From: Hysterangium stoloniferum
Lineage: Eukaryota; Basidiomycota; Agaricomycetes; Hysterangiales; Hysterangiaceae
DNA: 64,000 nt
Assembly: GCA_015178975.1 (NCBI GenBank)
Contig: WHVD01000008.1
Location: 1,542,867-1,606,866, forward strand
Direction of reading: 5' to 3'
This document shows, piece by piece, positions 29,959 to 42,499 of the stretch (position 1 is its first letter; each line of letters starts with the position of its first letter). Both the position numbers and the translations under genes were made by a program. A model generated the notes under the pieces. The model had not been told where the DNA came from, ran no database searches, and was given only the letters and a program-made list of their open reading frames with translations.

Positions 29959-32900
29959 TACTGGAGAATGTCAGTATACGGACCTGTTACACGATCAAAG
30001 TCCTCAAGTCCTCTTAGATGATGAGATGGAGAAATAGTAAAGTCGGTACCTCACACCACACACACAAACAAAGACGTTACGTCAATTCAATTGACCTCAC
30101 TTTCTACACGTTGCGTTTTGATTGCTGTTTACGCATGTTTTCTTTCAAAAACGATCATCCGTCCACAAGAGATGATCGTAATTAGATTGCACTCAGAAGG
30201 CAACCGGAAAGGTCTTTAGGATCATATAATTCGAAGAATTGGACACTTTTAAATTGTACTTCCTTGCAGCGGTGGAGCACTTCTGGTCGGGGGCGTTAAA
30301 TCATATGTATTGTCGGGTAGCCAGATCCGATCTGATAATCACCGTTCGAAGTGAATGGTGTCGTGACGACCATTGAAAAAAATCTCAATGGGACAAGAGC
30401 GACATCGATGAAGCTTTGAACACGATAACAGATCACAATTGACCCGAAAAAGAACGTGTTACGGAAGAGCTTTGCCGGCACTGGCGAACTCCTCGCCTAA
30501 CCCTGCCGGCAAGTCACATGAGTATAGGGGAGTAAATGACCACGAGAAAGATTGGCGAGCTAATATGTGTTTAGGCGAGTAGTATTTCAGAAAGGCAAAG
30601 GTGTTGCTCAAAGCGTGTGTTGTACAATCATTTGAAGAACATTAATCGATTAAGGAGTCTGAGGAATAAACTCCAATAACACAAACCAGGGAAGTCTTCC
30701 ATGCTTGAAAACGGGACCCTGTAACCTATCTCGACCTATATGCATGGCATACTACGCGTGTCCATAATAATTATACCATATTAACACCCTCCTTTGCTCC
30801 ACATGATCACCCCAAAATATTATTAAAACACGCGGATGCTCAAAATTATGGAAATCCTGGGAAGCATGCGATATGCGCCTTGCCAAACTTTCGGTTGAAG
30901 AAGGTTGTGATCATTCCCTGATTATGGCATGTTTAACAGGACTTACTGCTTTTAGCACTCCAAATTGCCTCAAGACCGCAGATTCTCGCGTCTACTAGAG
31001 GTACGTAATACGAGTAGCCTGAGAGAAAAATGATACAGCATTGCCTGTAGCACGGGTTTCAGATAGAATCTATTTCAGCTTGAATGAGGCTCATACATTG
31101 TATCTGAAGCCTCCACCCAGGAACTAACATGTCATATTCAGGGCTCTCTTTCGCCTCTTCATCGAAACCAACGAATCGACGTGGGATAATTCTGATGAAG
31201 AATACGTTAATATCACTCAAAGGGACTACGGTAAAAAGGAAGTGCCATTGACCGTAGGGGTTAATTCGACAGCCAGTGGCCATAGGTATCAATGCTCATG
31301 CCCAAAATAAAATCTAAGCCAGAAAATACACTACCAGGATCGTGTCTCTAGATGCGTTTGGAGTTATCTCATACATACGTAGGATATATCCCTTATGTGT
31401 TTCAGCAGTTATCTCGGATACTTGACGTATAAATCATAATTGGTTACTGTGTACATGCCCATGCTACCTTCGTAGAATTTCGTTGGCTGCCACATACCAG
31501 TTGAGCCTGATATCGAATGAAATCACTCAATTACTCTCCAGCCAGGGTGTTGAGCAAGATCGAAAGGGTAGAATAGTATCGGGTTCAGTGGGTAAACCTT
31601 GCAGAAAAGTGAGTATACATTTGACTAGTCGAAAGAGAGATTGAGGTTCCAAATTTTGGGTCTCACGCAATGTAAGGCAATACAAGTACTTGTTCACTGC
31701 CTACTTTATATCATTATTATAATGCGATTACTGGTGTAAACTCAATCTCTGAGAGTCGTGTCCCTTGGGTAACAAGTACAGCCTGAGTGACAAGTCATAC
31801 TAGGATTTGTGAATGTCTAAAGAGATTATACCATTTATATGGATAATGTGGACTCTTTCGGACTATCCATACCTGCATTAAGCTATCATATTAGCAAGTA
31901 AATAGAGACCTGGGAAGATATTGCGACTAGCCGAATCCAACCAACCCAGTGACCATTCCTAGATCATCAGGGATTTGGAAGAATCTATGGCAAGTAGGTT
32001 AGCTATATAGACTATCTAGACCGCCTAAATCACATCGAACCGCGCTAGTGAACTAGTTAATGGTATAGTACCATAGTACTGCTTCCGAACAGTATTAGGT
32101 CTATTTCTCAGAGATATCTGGTATACCAAAATACTTGAGTTACTACTGGAATCTCAGACATTGCAGTGGGCTTGGATCCCTAGCCCATAGGTGCGCATAT
32201 ATTTTATCTAGGAGATTAAGAGGATACGTACTATGAGTAGGAAAGCTCCAAGGTGCGACGGCTAGTTACCGCATGGTTTTTTGGAAGGTTTACTGACAAT
32301 GTTTCAAAATGTCGGATGACGCCTGGAAATGATCGTGAGAGAGTGGATATAAATCTCTCAGGTGTTGACAGAGACCTTGAAGGGCATCAGTTAGAGACTG
32401 TATTTTCGTCGGGAAATGTTGTATAGGCGGAGGGGATGGCATGGAATTATAGGATGACATGGGGGCTCTACGATGATCGCCATTATTAGTCGCGATTCTG
32501 AAATGGACGGGCAATGGAAAAAAAAGCTGTGGCGATGATGGCTGTGAGGCTCAGAACATACAAGGGGATAAGATCAAAAAGATGCTTTTGAGCGGTGTGT
32601 TCGCAACACGGCATTTCATGGGGGAAATGGAGTAGCCGCAAAACATCGCACTCACCCAGAGGTTCACAGTAAAACCACATGCGACCTCAACGGCTATAAC
32701 TAACCAAAATATTCCAGTTGACATACCAACTTTGCATGTCCCTGGAATGATGGTAAGGATGGCAGAGATGGAAGAAGCAATCTCCCGGAAGTTTCCAGCG
32801 TTAGCTCTAATAGCTCAAGAGGCTATGGACAAAAGGACCCGTAAATATTGGCTTGTATGCGCGCAGGCTCAATTTATCTGTTTACGGAAACTGATGTGCC

Positions 32901-33942
32901 CCGAGATTACAGAGCAACCCTCTCCCAAAAGCTAGGCGACCTTGACTGCGTTCAAAAACTGCTTCTGAGGATTCAAATGTAGTTCTGCCCAGGCGAGCCG
33001 ACGTTCACCTGCTAATTTGACACATGCTGCCAAGTTAGGTTGGGCCGGAAGCATGCAGAGAACTGCAGAGGATAGTGCCGGTGTCTGCTTGTATACGACT
33101 CGGATGCATGGGTTCCCTTCAATCCCTTCACATCATTCTAACATCGCTCGTGATGCCAATGCGGCCCCTCACTGAGTGATGGTCGCCCATGGTAGGGCGA
33201 AAACATGTTGTACACAGAGGGTATGCGGGGAATAACATTTCATTTTCCGAGTCGTACGTGATAATCCCTCTGCCTCTATAGGCCTTTTATTCTTCCTGTC
33301 GTCGACGGAATCATCTGATGGGGACATTGAGCTTTACGAGTGCGGCATTTGAAAGCCTCTCCCCATCAGACGACCCTGGATGGATCAGTGGGGCAAGCCC
33401 CCACATATTCCACAACTTTGCGCTGTCTGGGAGAGCCTTGTTTGTCGCAGGCTTTTGTGCAACCCATTCTATCTCCCGCCAATTGGGGGTAGCTTCTAGA
33501 TGCAATGCTATAAAACAATATCAGGAGAGATCTGCATGTGAAGGGGGTAAAATTAGTTTTTCTAGTCACCCCCTGTTAAATCCTCTCACATCAGGTGACA
33601 CAATAGATTTCTTGTGATTTCTCAAGAGAGAATAAGCGCCCGTGTGTATTCTTCCGGGAGCTTTCTTGGCGATGAGTAAGCAGGATATCCCTTTTAAGTG
33701 ATACCATGAATGTCAGTCTCGCCGAAAGGCGGCGGCTAGACCATAGATATCTGGCAGACGCGATGAATCTATCTCTTTCCCATAGCTTTCAACCACGCCT
33801 ATCATTCCCACCCACTGAACCCATGCATATGGGACGGTATAGGACCACACGGGAAAACCTAGCTACAAGCTAGTTCTAATTATAGCCAGTCATTTCACTC
33901 TACAGTTTCACACCGACACCGACGCTGACCCCCCGCGTGTCA
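29959..33942. other. Gene-poor interval of about 4 kb; 3' end holds the promoter of oxidase gene 3
   Basis: No gene with recognisable domains or consistent splicing was found. Short frames (31059-31292, 32290-32680, 32732-32935, 33311-33617) are isolated. CTAG-rich stretches around 31860-32110 look like decayed repeats. The last about 200 bp align with the upstream region of gene 2 and are the probable promoter. Confidence 0.45.
33753..33769 (+). promoter_or_regulatory. Conserved 17-bp motif upstream of oxidase gene 3
   Basis: GGCAGACGCGATGAATC, ending 174 bp before the ATG at 33943. It is identical to the motif upstream of gene 2, while the surrounding sequence has diverged more. Confidence 0.55.
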
Positions 33943-36118
33943 ATGAGGATGCTCTATTCAAATTTGCGAGCCGCGGTCCTCAGCCTTGCGCTCTGTGCAA
34001 CATTCGCGCCGTCTGTTTTCAAGACAGTCGCAGCCGCCGAGATTGTGAAGACGAAAGTTGCCGTTCTGGGTGGGGGTATGGCGGGCGTCATCGCCGCGAG
34101 GACCCTGCATGAGCAGGGAGTGGACGATTTCGTCATTGTGGAGGCGAGGGATGAGCTTGGTATGTCTAATGCCGCCTGGACATATTTTATTGGAATTATT
34201 TATGACTTTGATTAATAATTAATAACCATTTGCTTTTTCTTTATTACAGGAGGACGAATGCAGGACGTCGCTCTGGACAACGGTGTTACGGTCGAATTGG
34301 GGGCAAACTGGGTTCAAGGGCTGGGAGAAGGAGCGACGCAGAATCCGATCTTCACCCTCGCACTCAAACACAATCTCACGACCGTGTTTTCCGACTTCGA
34401 CAGTCTTGCGACTTTTGATAATCACGGGCCGGTTAACATGGTTAAGGAGTTGAATGCTTTTAGTGATGCGTTTTCGGCGTATCTTGCTGCTGCTGGTTAG
34501 TGTGTCAAAGAAGGCCGCATTTTATTTTTATTTTTTCTTGAACATCGAGCTGACCTCAAACACGCCTTTCAATTAGGTGGAAGGGTACTTGAGCAGGTAG
34601 GTAACTTTATGGACAGAATGCTCATTTATTATGGTCTAACCAACTTTGTTCACAGCAAGGTGATCTGACTGCCAGAACTGGGCTGAGTGTTTCTGGATAC
34701 AAACCGCGCACGTCTCTTGATGACGCCGCCGAATATTTCACGTTTGATTTGTGCGTGTCATTCTCCATCGCAAAGATTGAGATGAAATGAACGCTTATAT
34801 GCTGCCATATTTTATCATATCAGCGAATACGCCCAAGCACCCGAAGATTCCTCCTTCATTGCGTCCGCCGAGAACAACAACTTCACCTTCAACGGTCAGC
34901 ATCACTTTTAATCGTTGTCGTTGCACTGCTGCTTCTATTTATCAATTAATTGCTCATCACGCCAACCTTGAAACCCGCGTAGGATTTTCCCCCGAAAATA
35001 ATCTCGTAGTCGACCAGCGCGGGTTCAAGACGATCGCACAAGCCGAAGCTCTCACGTTCCTCAACCAATCAGACTCGAGGGTGTTGCTAGGCCATACGGT
35101 CACCAACATCAAGTATACCTCGACTGGTGTGACTATTCAGACGAAAGGCGGGCCGACTATTGAAGCTGATTTTGCGATTTGTACGTTTTCGTAAGTCTTT
35201 TTTTTTTTGGCTTGTAGCCGTACATTACATGGCGATGGCGTCGAATCTAACATGACCTGATCCGATGTACCTCGCATGTACTACAGCGTCGGTGTCCTCC
35301 AGAACGACGACGTTAGCTTCAGCCCCTCGTTGCCTGATTGGAAACAGGAAGCCATCCAAGGCATGAACATGGTACGAGACATTCATTCATTTCGTTCAAT
35401 CCCATCACCCGAATCTCACCGCCAAGAATACCTTGTAACTGTAACCGTAACACTGGCAGGCAATATACACGAAAATATTCCTCGTCTTCAACACTACCTT
35501 CTGGTCGCCCACGCAGTACCAGATCTACGCCGACCCCAGCAAGCGCGGGTTCTACCCCGTCTGGCAGTCGCTCGACCTCCCCACCTTCCTCCCGGGCTCG
35601 CACGTCCTCTTCTCGACCGTCACCGGCACCGAAAGCGTTCGCATCGAGCGGCAGAGCGACGAGGACACGGAGGCGGAGATGATGGCCGTGTTAAGGACCA
35701 TGTATGGAACGCAGATTCCGGACCCGGTGCAGATCCTCTTTAAGAGATGGCACAGCGATCCCCTGTTTAGAGGGACGTACTCGAACTGGGGCACGTCGTA
35801 CCCTCCTGCGGTGTTTGATAATCTGAGGGCGCCGTTGGGGACGAGGTTGTGGTTTGCGGGGGAGGCGACGAGTTTTAAGTATTATGGGTTTTTGCAGGTG
35901 GGGCAAAACTCCTCTTTCTGTGCGCTTGAGCTGACTTGTGGATGCTATTGTGATAGGGTGCGTACTTCGAGGGTATGGATGCTGCGACGAACATTGTGCA
36001 ATGTATGCGTGGGGCCTGCGCTGTCACGCCCAGTAATGCGTCTCAGCATGCTGTTGTCCCGGAGTGTGGGAAGACGTTCCTCGAAGAGGATGGGCAGTTG
36101 GCGTTTGGGGATAAGTGA
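33943..36118 (+). CDS. FAD-dependent polyamine oxidase-like enzyme, gene 3
   Basis: Nine exons (33943-34159, 34250-34495, 34577-34596, 34656-34750, 34824-34894, 34983-35190, 35287-35371, 35460-35897, 35957-36118) give 513 residues with phase preserved. ATG 33943 opens a signal peptide (MRMLYSNLRAAVLSLALC). VAVLGGGMAGVIAARTLHEQ is the Rossmann motif, then GGRM, GANWVQGLGEG and DDAAEYFTFD. The large exon 8 ends RLWFAGEATSFKYYGFLQ, and exon 9 begins GAYFEGMDAATNIVQC, the C-terminal FAD site. Length is usual for polyamine oxidases. Exon 3 is only 20 nt. It is the inverted paralogue of gene 2. The expected role is oxidation of polyamines or related amines with release of hydrogen peroxide, probably outside the cell. 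Confidence 0.9.
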
Positions 36119-36464
36119 CGGCTATGTGATACCTTACAAACTAGCACGTTATTTTAGTTATAACATATCAAAGCCCTTGGAATACACTTATTTTATTGGT
36201 TAGCCGTCGACGCTCATTGGAGAGAAAACATGTTTTGCAGGATGTAATGATACATGAAGTACTTGGATGGACCTGGGTCTATGACGCGACTGAAATAATA
36301 ATCAGGATGCCATGATCAGGATTATGTGTCATAGAACAAACAACGAAAGGGAAAGCAGACGAGACCATGTGTTGAAAGGTAAAGACGGTCGAATGAAATA
36401 ATAGAAAAGACAACCAGCCACACCGCCTTAATTATGCTTCCACCCCATGCACCGTGCCTCGGCC
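36119..36464. other. Short convergent intergenic region
   Basis: It lies between the stops of oxidase gene 3 and NOT2. AT-rich tracts consistent with two 3' ends are present and nothing else was recognised. Confidence 0.5.
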
Positions 36465-38906
36465 TCATGCCATGCCCACATTCATCGTGCTATACCCCTG
36501 CTGCCTCAGCCCCACTCCGACACCCAATCCACCCGCCTGTCCTACATTGCCACCCGCCTGCATCCCAGCACCCGGAGCACCTCCACTCCCACCTCCACCT
36601 CCACTCACGCCCCCGCCCGTACCGACGGCCTGCAGTCCTGGGCCCTGCACAAACGCCGGGATAGACTTCTCCTCCAAGTCGGCATACAGCACCGTGAGGT
36701 CCTTGCGCTCCTTCGCCCACGCCTCCGGGTCCCAGAACGTGTACGTCCCCGCCTCGCCGCCGGGCACTTTCTGCGAAGGCGGTGTGCCCGTTTCTTTTGT
36801 GAGCCAGTGGCGGAGGTCTTTGTGCCAGCGCCAGTTGCGGTTCCATCTGGTGCGTGTACGTGTGTGTGTGTGTGTGAATAACAGAGGTGGTGAGAAGTTT
36901 TATTAAGTTTATTTTTATGGGGAGAGTGAAGAGGGAATTCGGGGAAAAGATAGATCAGTGACTTGTTATAAACAATAACTAAATTCAACACTCACAGCTC
37001 CTGCGCTGCAACCTCTTGCAGCGCATCCCTCGGTGACGAATAAAACATGAAAAACAGCGTCTCATCACTGAACGCGGCGACCTTGCTAGGACCTGGCGGA
37101 GGGGGTTGCACATTATAGCATGCCGGTAAGTGAAACTCTGGCTCTACAGTACCAGCTGCGGCTGAATCCGACCAGGGGGTTATGAAGTGTGAGTAGATGT
37201 TTCTGCAATGGGGGAAAAAGCGGCGAAATAAGTATACACACGTGAAGTAATAATAATAATGCAAAGAATAATAGGCAAAATTGATAAATAGAAAACGGCA
37301 CATCTGAATGAATAACATAAAAAATTCATCCACTCACCCTCCCTGTCCCACATTCAACCCTAGATTTGCCAGATCCGCCCCAATGCTCAACAACGCCATA
37401 TCAGGATCCGCACTCTTGATTAACGCGAGCAGACCTAATAGTCCCCAACGGTCCGCGGGAGACATGAGGATTTGTTGTGCGGGCGTTTGCGGGAGATGTT
37501 GTTGACTCGATGCTGATGTGAGCTGTGCTTGTGTTGTCGACGTGGTGGCGGATGTGGTGGCGGATGGGTGGTGGCCCTCTGTGGTGTTCACGGCGAACGA
37601 CTGCTGCTGCTGCTGGAGCGCGTACGTCGATGGTGGCGGGACGCCCGGCGGCGCATTTAGCTGCTGCTGGCTGGACGCTTGCTGCTGCGGCTGCTGAATA
37701 ATATGCTGTTGCGAACCATTCGCCAGGCCCGAATTCGAAGGGAACGACGTCGCCGATCCAGGCGCATTCCCCCCCGTCGGCCAGTTCTGATTTAGCTTCA
37801 CAAAATTATTCTGGTTCTGATTCTGCCAGGATGGGGGGAGAGAGAAAGGGATAAAAATAAGCGAGCAATTCGTCTTTTATTCACCGAGCGTAACAAACCC
37901 TCTTGTCTGCTTCGTAGCCTGTGCCCGTGTGTAGACCCCGCTGCTGCTGTTGCGGCTGTAACGACCCTCCCAAGAGATTCTGCCGCAGCGATTGCGCCTG
38001 CTGGTCATTTTGTTGAAACCCGTTCAGACCCGGTGGATGTTGCTGCTGGTGAGAGCCCACCGACCCCAGGCCAGCCTCTGGTCCCTGCCCCTGCCCCTGC
38101 CCCTGCCCCTGCGTCTGTGTCTGCGGTGTCCCATGCTGCCCCTGCCCCTGCGTCTGCTGTCCCCCCAACGCAGGAAAATCATCCGGCCCAAAATCCCGCA
38201 CATCCCGCCCCGCACCCGGCGCCCCATTCGCCGAGTTGCCAGGTACGCTCGGCGCCGCCTGCGTCGCGTAGCTCGAGTGGAGGCTCGCGGCGGCGGCGGC
38301 GGCTGCCACGCCGGGCGTGTTTCCCGATCCGAGTGCGGGGAAGTCGTTCGGATCCAGGCTGACGTCCGCGGAGGGCAGGCCCTGTCCTTGCCCTTGGCCT
38401 GGGGGGTTTTGCTGCTGTGGGTGTTGCTGTGCGATGTGCGGGGGGAGGGTGCTGGCGCTCGAGGGTTGGGATTGGGGCGGGGGCTGTGGCTGTTGTTGTT
38501 GCGGCGGCGGCGGCTGCTGCTGCAGCGATGATGTCGGCTGCTGCTGGTGGTGCTGCTGCTGTTGCTGCGTTGATTGTTGCGCCACTGCGGCCTGTTGCTG
38601 CTGCGTCGACTGCATGCTCGCAGCAAAGGTAAAAGCGGACCCTGCGCTCGAACCGACTGTTCTTTGCTGGATAAAGCCCGGTGATGGTTGAGGAACGATG
38701 CCCTGTGCTCGGTGATTTTGCATTGTTGGGTACGTGGGCATGACGCCTCGTGGCGGAAGGCCGTATGCCTGCTGGTAAGGTCGAAAGCTTCCTATGTTTG
38801 GTGTTGGACCCAAATTCGGTGGGCGTTGAGGTTGTTGACCTAGTTTATTCATTTAGTCTTCATTAAAAAAAGACAGGGAAACATGAATCGGACCTGGTCG
38901 ATTCAT
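36465..38906 (-). CDS. NOT2: CCR4-NOT complex subunit NOT2
   Basis: Five exons (38906-38894, 38839-37899, 37822-37338, 37202-36996, 36846-36465) encode about 675 residues. The first exon is 13 nt (MNRPG...); an unspliced start at 38852 (MNKLGQQ) is an alternative. The N-terminal half is low-complexity Gln/Pro/Gly-rich and has two copies of the NOT2 motif DFPALG. The C-terminal NOT2/3/5 box shows IYSHFITPWSD, PEFHLPACYNVQPP, SDETLFFMFYSSPRD, then WNRNWRWHKDLRHWLTKE and TYTFWDPEAWAKERKDL. NOT2 is a core scaffold of the CCR4-NOT deadenylase, needed for mRNA decay and transcription control. Glycine-rich low-complexity sequence follows the domain. It is a housekeeping gene. Dense open frames on the opposite strand are shadows of its CAG/CTG-rich repeats. 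Confidence 0.93.
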
Positions 38907-39512
38907 AGTAAGGTAATTGTAGGCACGGTTATGGTTATACTCGATGAAGCTTTCAGCTAGCTCGCTGTTACGGTTGCGCGGAGTTTCAATCTGACTCGAA
39001 TATGTTCTCGAAACGCCCGGATGGCGAGATGTGCTTTTGTTTACAGAACAATATCATGCTTTCTTATTAAACCTGGGCTCCCGCTGGTACTGTGATTTGA
39101 AGTGGTATACAGTAAGTTTGCTTGAGTGGCGCGACGTAGTCTTGATTCAATTTTTAGTCTCAGCCATACTTATTTGTCACTCAGTTCAGTGAATATTATC
39201 GCAAGGTCGCTGTTAATGGGCTCACGGGAAGGCTGTTCGAAATGAGCATAATAAAGCTGCTGTGCACTACAACGGTTTTCTACAGGCATTTGTGATGGCT
39301 CTCCAAACTTGATGTCACTTCTATACCCCTTCAAGTGATCAATATGGTAGAAATTGTCCCTATGACTCAGAAGCAAGTGTTGCGATGGCCGGATCGTCCG
39401 TAACATTGCCAAGACACACCAATACTTTACACACTTCCAATTGGCAGATGTGTACATGAAGCTTTAAATTTCTACAGAATCTCCCACACCTGTGCGAGAT
39501 TCACCCGTTGAC
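38907..39512. other. Intergenic region between NOT2 and the dehydrogenase
   Basis: It holds the NOT2 promoter and the 3' flank of the dehydrogenase. Part of it (about 39200-39480) is duplicated at 41745-42240 together with the end of the dehydrogenase gene. No gene was seen. Confidence 0.5.
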
Positions 39513-40722
39513 TTAGTATGTAGCGGGGAATGCCATGATACGCCCTCCATCAGTAACAAATATCCCCCCTGTGGTGTAGGCTCCTGCTGTACTGGCTAGA
39601 TAGAGTGTTAATCCGGCCTTGAATTCGGAGGAATGATTGGATATTGGCATTTAGGTTGGCCATCAGCATGAATTCACTCACCATGTCATTTGGGCTTCCT
39701 TGGCGTAGCATCGGAATCTCGCTTGCCGGGAGTATTTGCGGTACATGCTGTGTCATTTCTGATTAATGACAATAAATGAGTCCAAGAATTAGTATCATTG
39801 TGATCATGAGAGTGCCAAGGCAAAATATAGAATAAGATCATACCGGACGGATAGATACCAGGGCAAATAGCATTACATCTGATATCATAATCCACAAGTA
39901 TATTCGCCAGAATTTTCGTAAGGTGCACGGCAGCAGCTTTACTGAGAATGTACGCAACTCCAGTCTGAGGCCTCTCCTCCCTCCTAAAAGCCGCAACCGA
40001 AGCTATATTAATAACCTGGCTTGACACGCCCGGAACCCCTCCACGTTTATTACCCTCATCAAGGAGCTGTAAGAACGCCACCGTTGCGAAGTACATCGCT
40101 GTATGGTTCACTTCGAAAGTTTTTTGGAAACTTTCCGAGGTGTTTTCCCAGAGACATGTTTGAAACGTTTTGATATCTGCAGACCGAGGTGGGAATTTGT
40201 TGCTGGGTCCTGATATTCCACAGTTGTTGACTAGGAGGTTGATGTATCCGACGCGGGACTCGATTGAAGAGACCAGTGATTCGAGGGATGAACGGGATGT
40301 GACGTCGCATTGAAGGGGGATCAGCTTCCCATGTTTCTGTAAAAATGAGAGATACAAGGTCAGCGCCTTGACTTTAAAAAAAAAAATATTACCCAGTTGA
40401 CGGCAACAACCTGAAGATTAACTCACAGCGTGTTCCTTCGCAGCCTTCTCTAAAACTTCCTTCCTTGGGTTTAAACGTATGATCATCCCTAGATATAAAG
40501 CAAAGTTTGCCTTCTTACCGTCTCCCGACAATGTAAACCGTGGCACCATTGTTTTCCAATGCGGTAGCTATCATCAAACCAATGCCAGTCCCGCCTCCCG
40601 TAACAACGGCTACTAAGCCTGGGAATTGTGGGTGGGTGTTATGTGTAAAATGGACATTAACAGATGTATGTTCAGTTAAACTCACCATTTGTAGAAAACA
40701 ATTCAGTTAGCGGGAGGGACAT
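39513..40722 (-). CDS. Short-chain dehydrogenase/reductase
   Basis: Translation starts at ATG 40722 (MSLPLTELFSTNG) and stops with TAA at 39513-39515; about six exons. The cofactor motif TGGGTGIG and VYIVGRR lie at the N-terminus (classical SDR fold). NNCGIS is the NNAG-like motif, INIASVAAF carries the catalytic Ser, and YILSK the catalytic Tyr and Lys. NAICPGIYPSEM follows, and the C-terminal exon ends AYTTGGIFVTDGGRIM. All catalytic residues are present, so it should be active as an NAD(P)H oxidoreductase on an unknown alcohol or ketone. Its 3' part and flank have a decayed copy about 2.5 kb upstream. It may belong to the neighbouring oxidoreductase group, but no operon-like logic applies in this fungus. 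Confidence 0.9.
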
Positions 40723-40997
40723 GGTTGATGAAAGGAAGAAGAGAATCACTTCTAAAGCGGGAACCAATGAAGTTACGAGTGTCTGGACGCGAGTCGGACT
40801 TGCGGCCCGTCGTCAAATTTAGACGACTACATCTATTTCAGCCAAGGCATATTCTGCGCTGACCCGCTGTGAGCGGTATAATGCTGTAATTCAATTCTGT
40901 ACGTAAATTGACGGTATGACAGAGTAAACGATGATTCGGGCAAGATGTGGTTTGACTGCTACAAAAGTGCGCTGCAATTGATATTATAGGATTGCAT

Positions 40998-41606
40998 GCG
41001 ATCATTTCTCCTCATTCAGCCGCAGCAGCAACAGCGTCTACCAATCTCTCCTTGTTCTTCCTTTTCATCACTGACGGATCCTTATCCCTTTAGCCTTGAC
41101 TTCATTCATAGCTTCAACAGCTTGGCTAGCACGCCATTAAGCAAGATGTTATTCGCTTAGTTTGCTGGACATGAAAGATGCACTCTCGAGGCAAGCTATC
41201 AGCGCGTATAGACAAGTCCAGAGAACAAAGGATAAAATGCATTATATCTTAAATGAGGAAATGCCCTAATGGATACAAATGGAAAGAAGAAGAAAAGGCT
41301 ATCAGCGCACTTTGAGCTTGAGCGATAAGGTTCCCCCATGCCGCGTCGTGAAGCTGTACGATCGTGGTCATGCCAGTCCAGCAATATACAAATAAGCAGT
41401 GCTCGCCGCCTTCGAAGGACCCGCCCCCGCAGTCGATCTAAATACGACAAAGGGCCAAGCACGTATCCCGCTACCCCAGATACAAGAGTAATGGAATCTG
41501 CGATCGTCATGTGCTCTATCCTGGTGAGGATATCGCCTTGCAGATGCATCGCCCGTAATTTGGCCCTTGCTACGCTTGGGACTTTTTGGGAGGCTTCGTA
41601 CGCCAA
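40998..41606 (-). CDS. Possible small gene of unknown function
   Basis: A minus-strand frame from 41606 encodes a helical stretch (KVPSVARAKLRAMHLQGDI, then TIADSITLVSGVAGYVLG). Further down, a possible exon at about 41025-41140 carries VEAMNEVKAK and, in a frame one base off, VMKRKNKERLVDAVAAAAE before a stop near 41019. These coding-like pieces point to a small spliced gene or its remnant. I do not recognise a family and cannot fix the introns. An alternative is that both are chance frames. Confidence 0.3.
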
Positions 41607-41744
41607 GGCGAGGAAGGAAACAAAGTGCTAGTGACTACAAGTTTTCCGTAGATGATGTCGACAAGAATGCATTTTTGCAACAGCGAAAAAACTCATGGAC
41701 GTAAAAGACCTTGAAGTTCTTTTACGTCTCTGAATTTTTTTCGC

Positions 41745-42475
41745 CGTTAATGGGCTCACGGATGAGGTCAGGTATGGCTGTTGTGGAATCGACGTTCTCA
41801 GCCAAAGTTTTCACATCAGGAAAGTGGGGAGATCAGTAAGTATGCCATCTATATTGTCTAGAGCCATCTAGGAGAGCTAGCTAGCTCGGCTAGACACACT
41901 ACTTTCGCGAGATCCCTATTTACTAATTGGTATAAAAGCTTACTATAGATCTAGGGAGTCTAGGGAGTCTACATAATGGGTGTAGACATTCCCAAATCCC
42001 TGATGTAGTATAGGTCCAAGAACATACAATGGATTTCTACGGCCATCTGCGATGGCTCTAGCGTATTCCTCCAAACTTTATTTCACTTTTATGCCCCTTT
42101 AAGGTCATCGATATGGTAAAAATTATCCCTCACGCCTCGGAAGCAAGTGTTACGAGCCTGCGACGGCCGGATCGTCACCGTACATATCAAGCGGCCGTAA
42201 GAATGCCACGACATACCAATACTCTACTGGCATGATATGTCATCCATCAGTTAGAAATATCCCCCCTGTGGTGTAAGCTCCTGCTGTACTGGCTTGATAG
42301 AGTGTCAATCCGGTCTTGAATTCGGGGGAACGTGGGAAGAGGTAAGCAAGATTGAATATAGGCTTTTAGGTTGGCCATCACCATGAGTTCACTCACCATG
42401 TCATTTGTGCTTCCTTGACATTGCATAAGCACCTCACTTGTCGTCAGAGTTTGCAGTATTGCATTAACTCTATGA
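41745..42475 (-). pseudogene. Broken duplicate of the dehydrogenase 3' end and flank
   Basis: Sequence at 42240-42475 matches the last two exons and last intron of the dehydrogenase (39540-39770), including the splice-donor side CTCACCATGTCATTTG and the CCCCCCTGTGGTGTA stretch of the TTGGIF exon. The part before it (41745-41785 and about 42035-42235) matches the 3' flank at 39200-39480, with roughly 250 bp of unrelated CTAG-rich sequence inserted between. There is no start, cofactor site or catalytic site, so it is a dead partial copy in direct orientation. Confidence 0.82.
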
Positions 42476-42499
42476 TAGTACGTCCAGGCCACCTCTTCA

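Noticed and set aside
37992-38691. Long open frames on the plus strand over NOT2
   Set aside because: They are Leu/Ala/Cys-rich shadows of the CAG/CTG-rich and GC-rich low-complexity NOT2 coding sequence.
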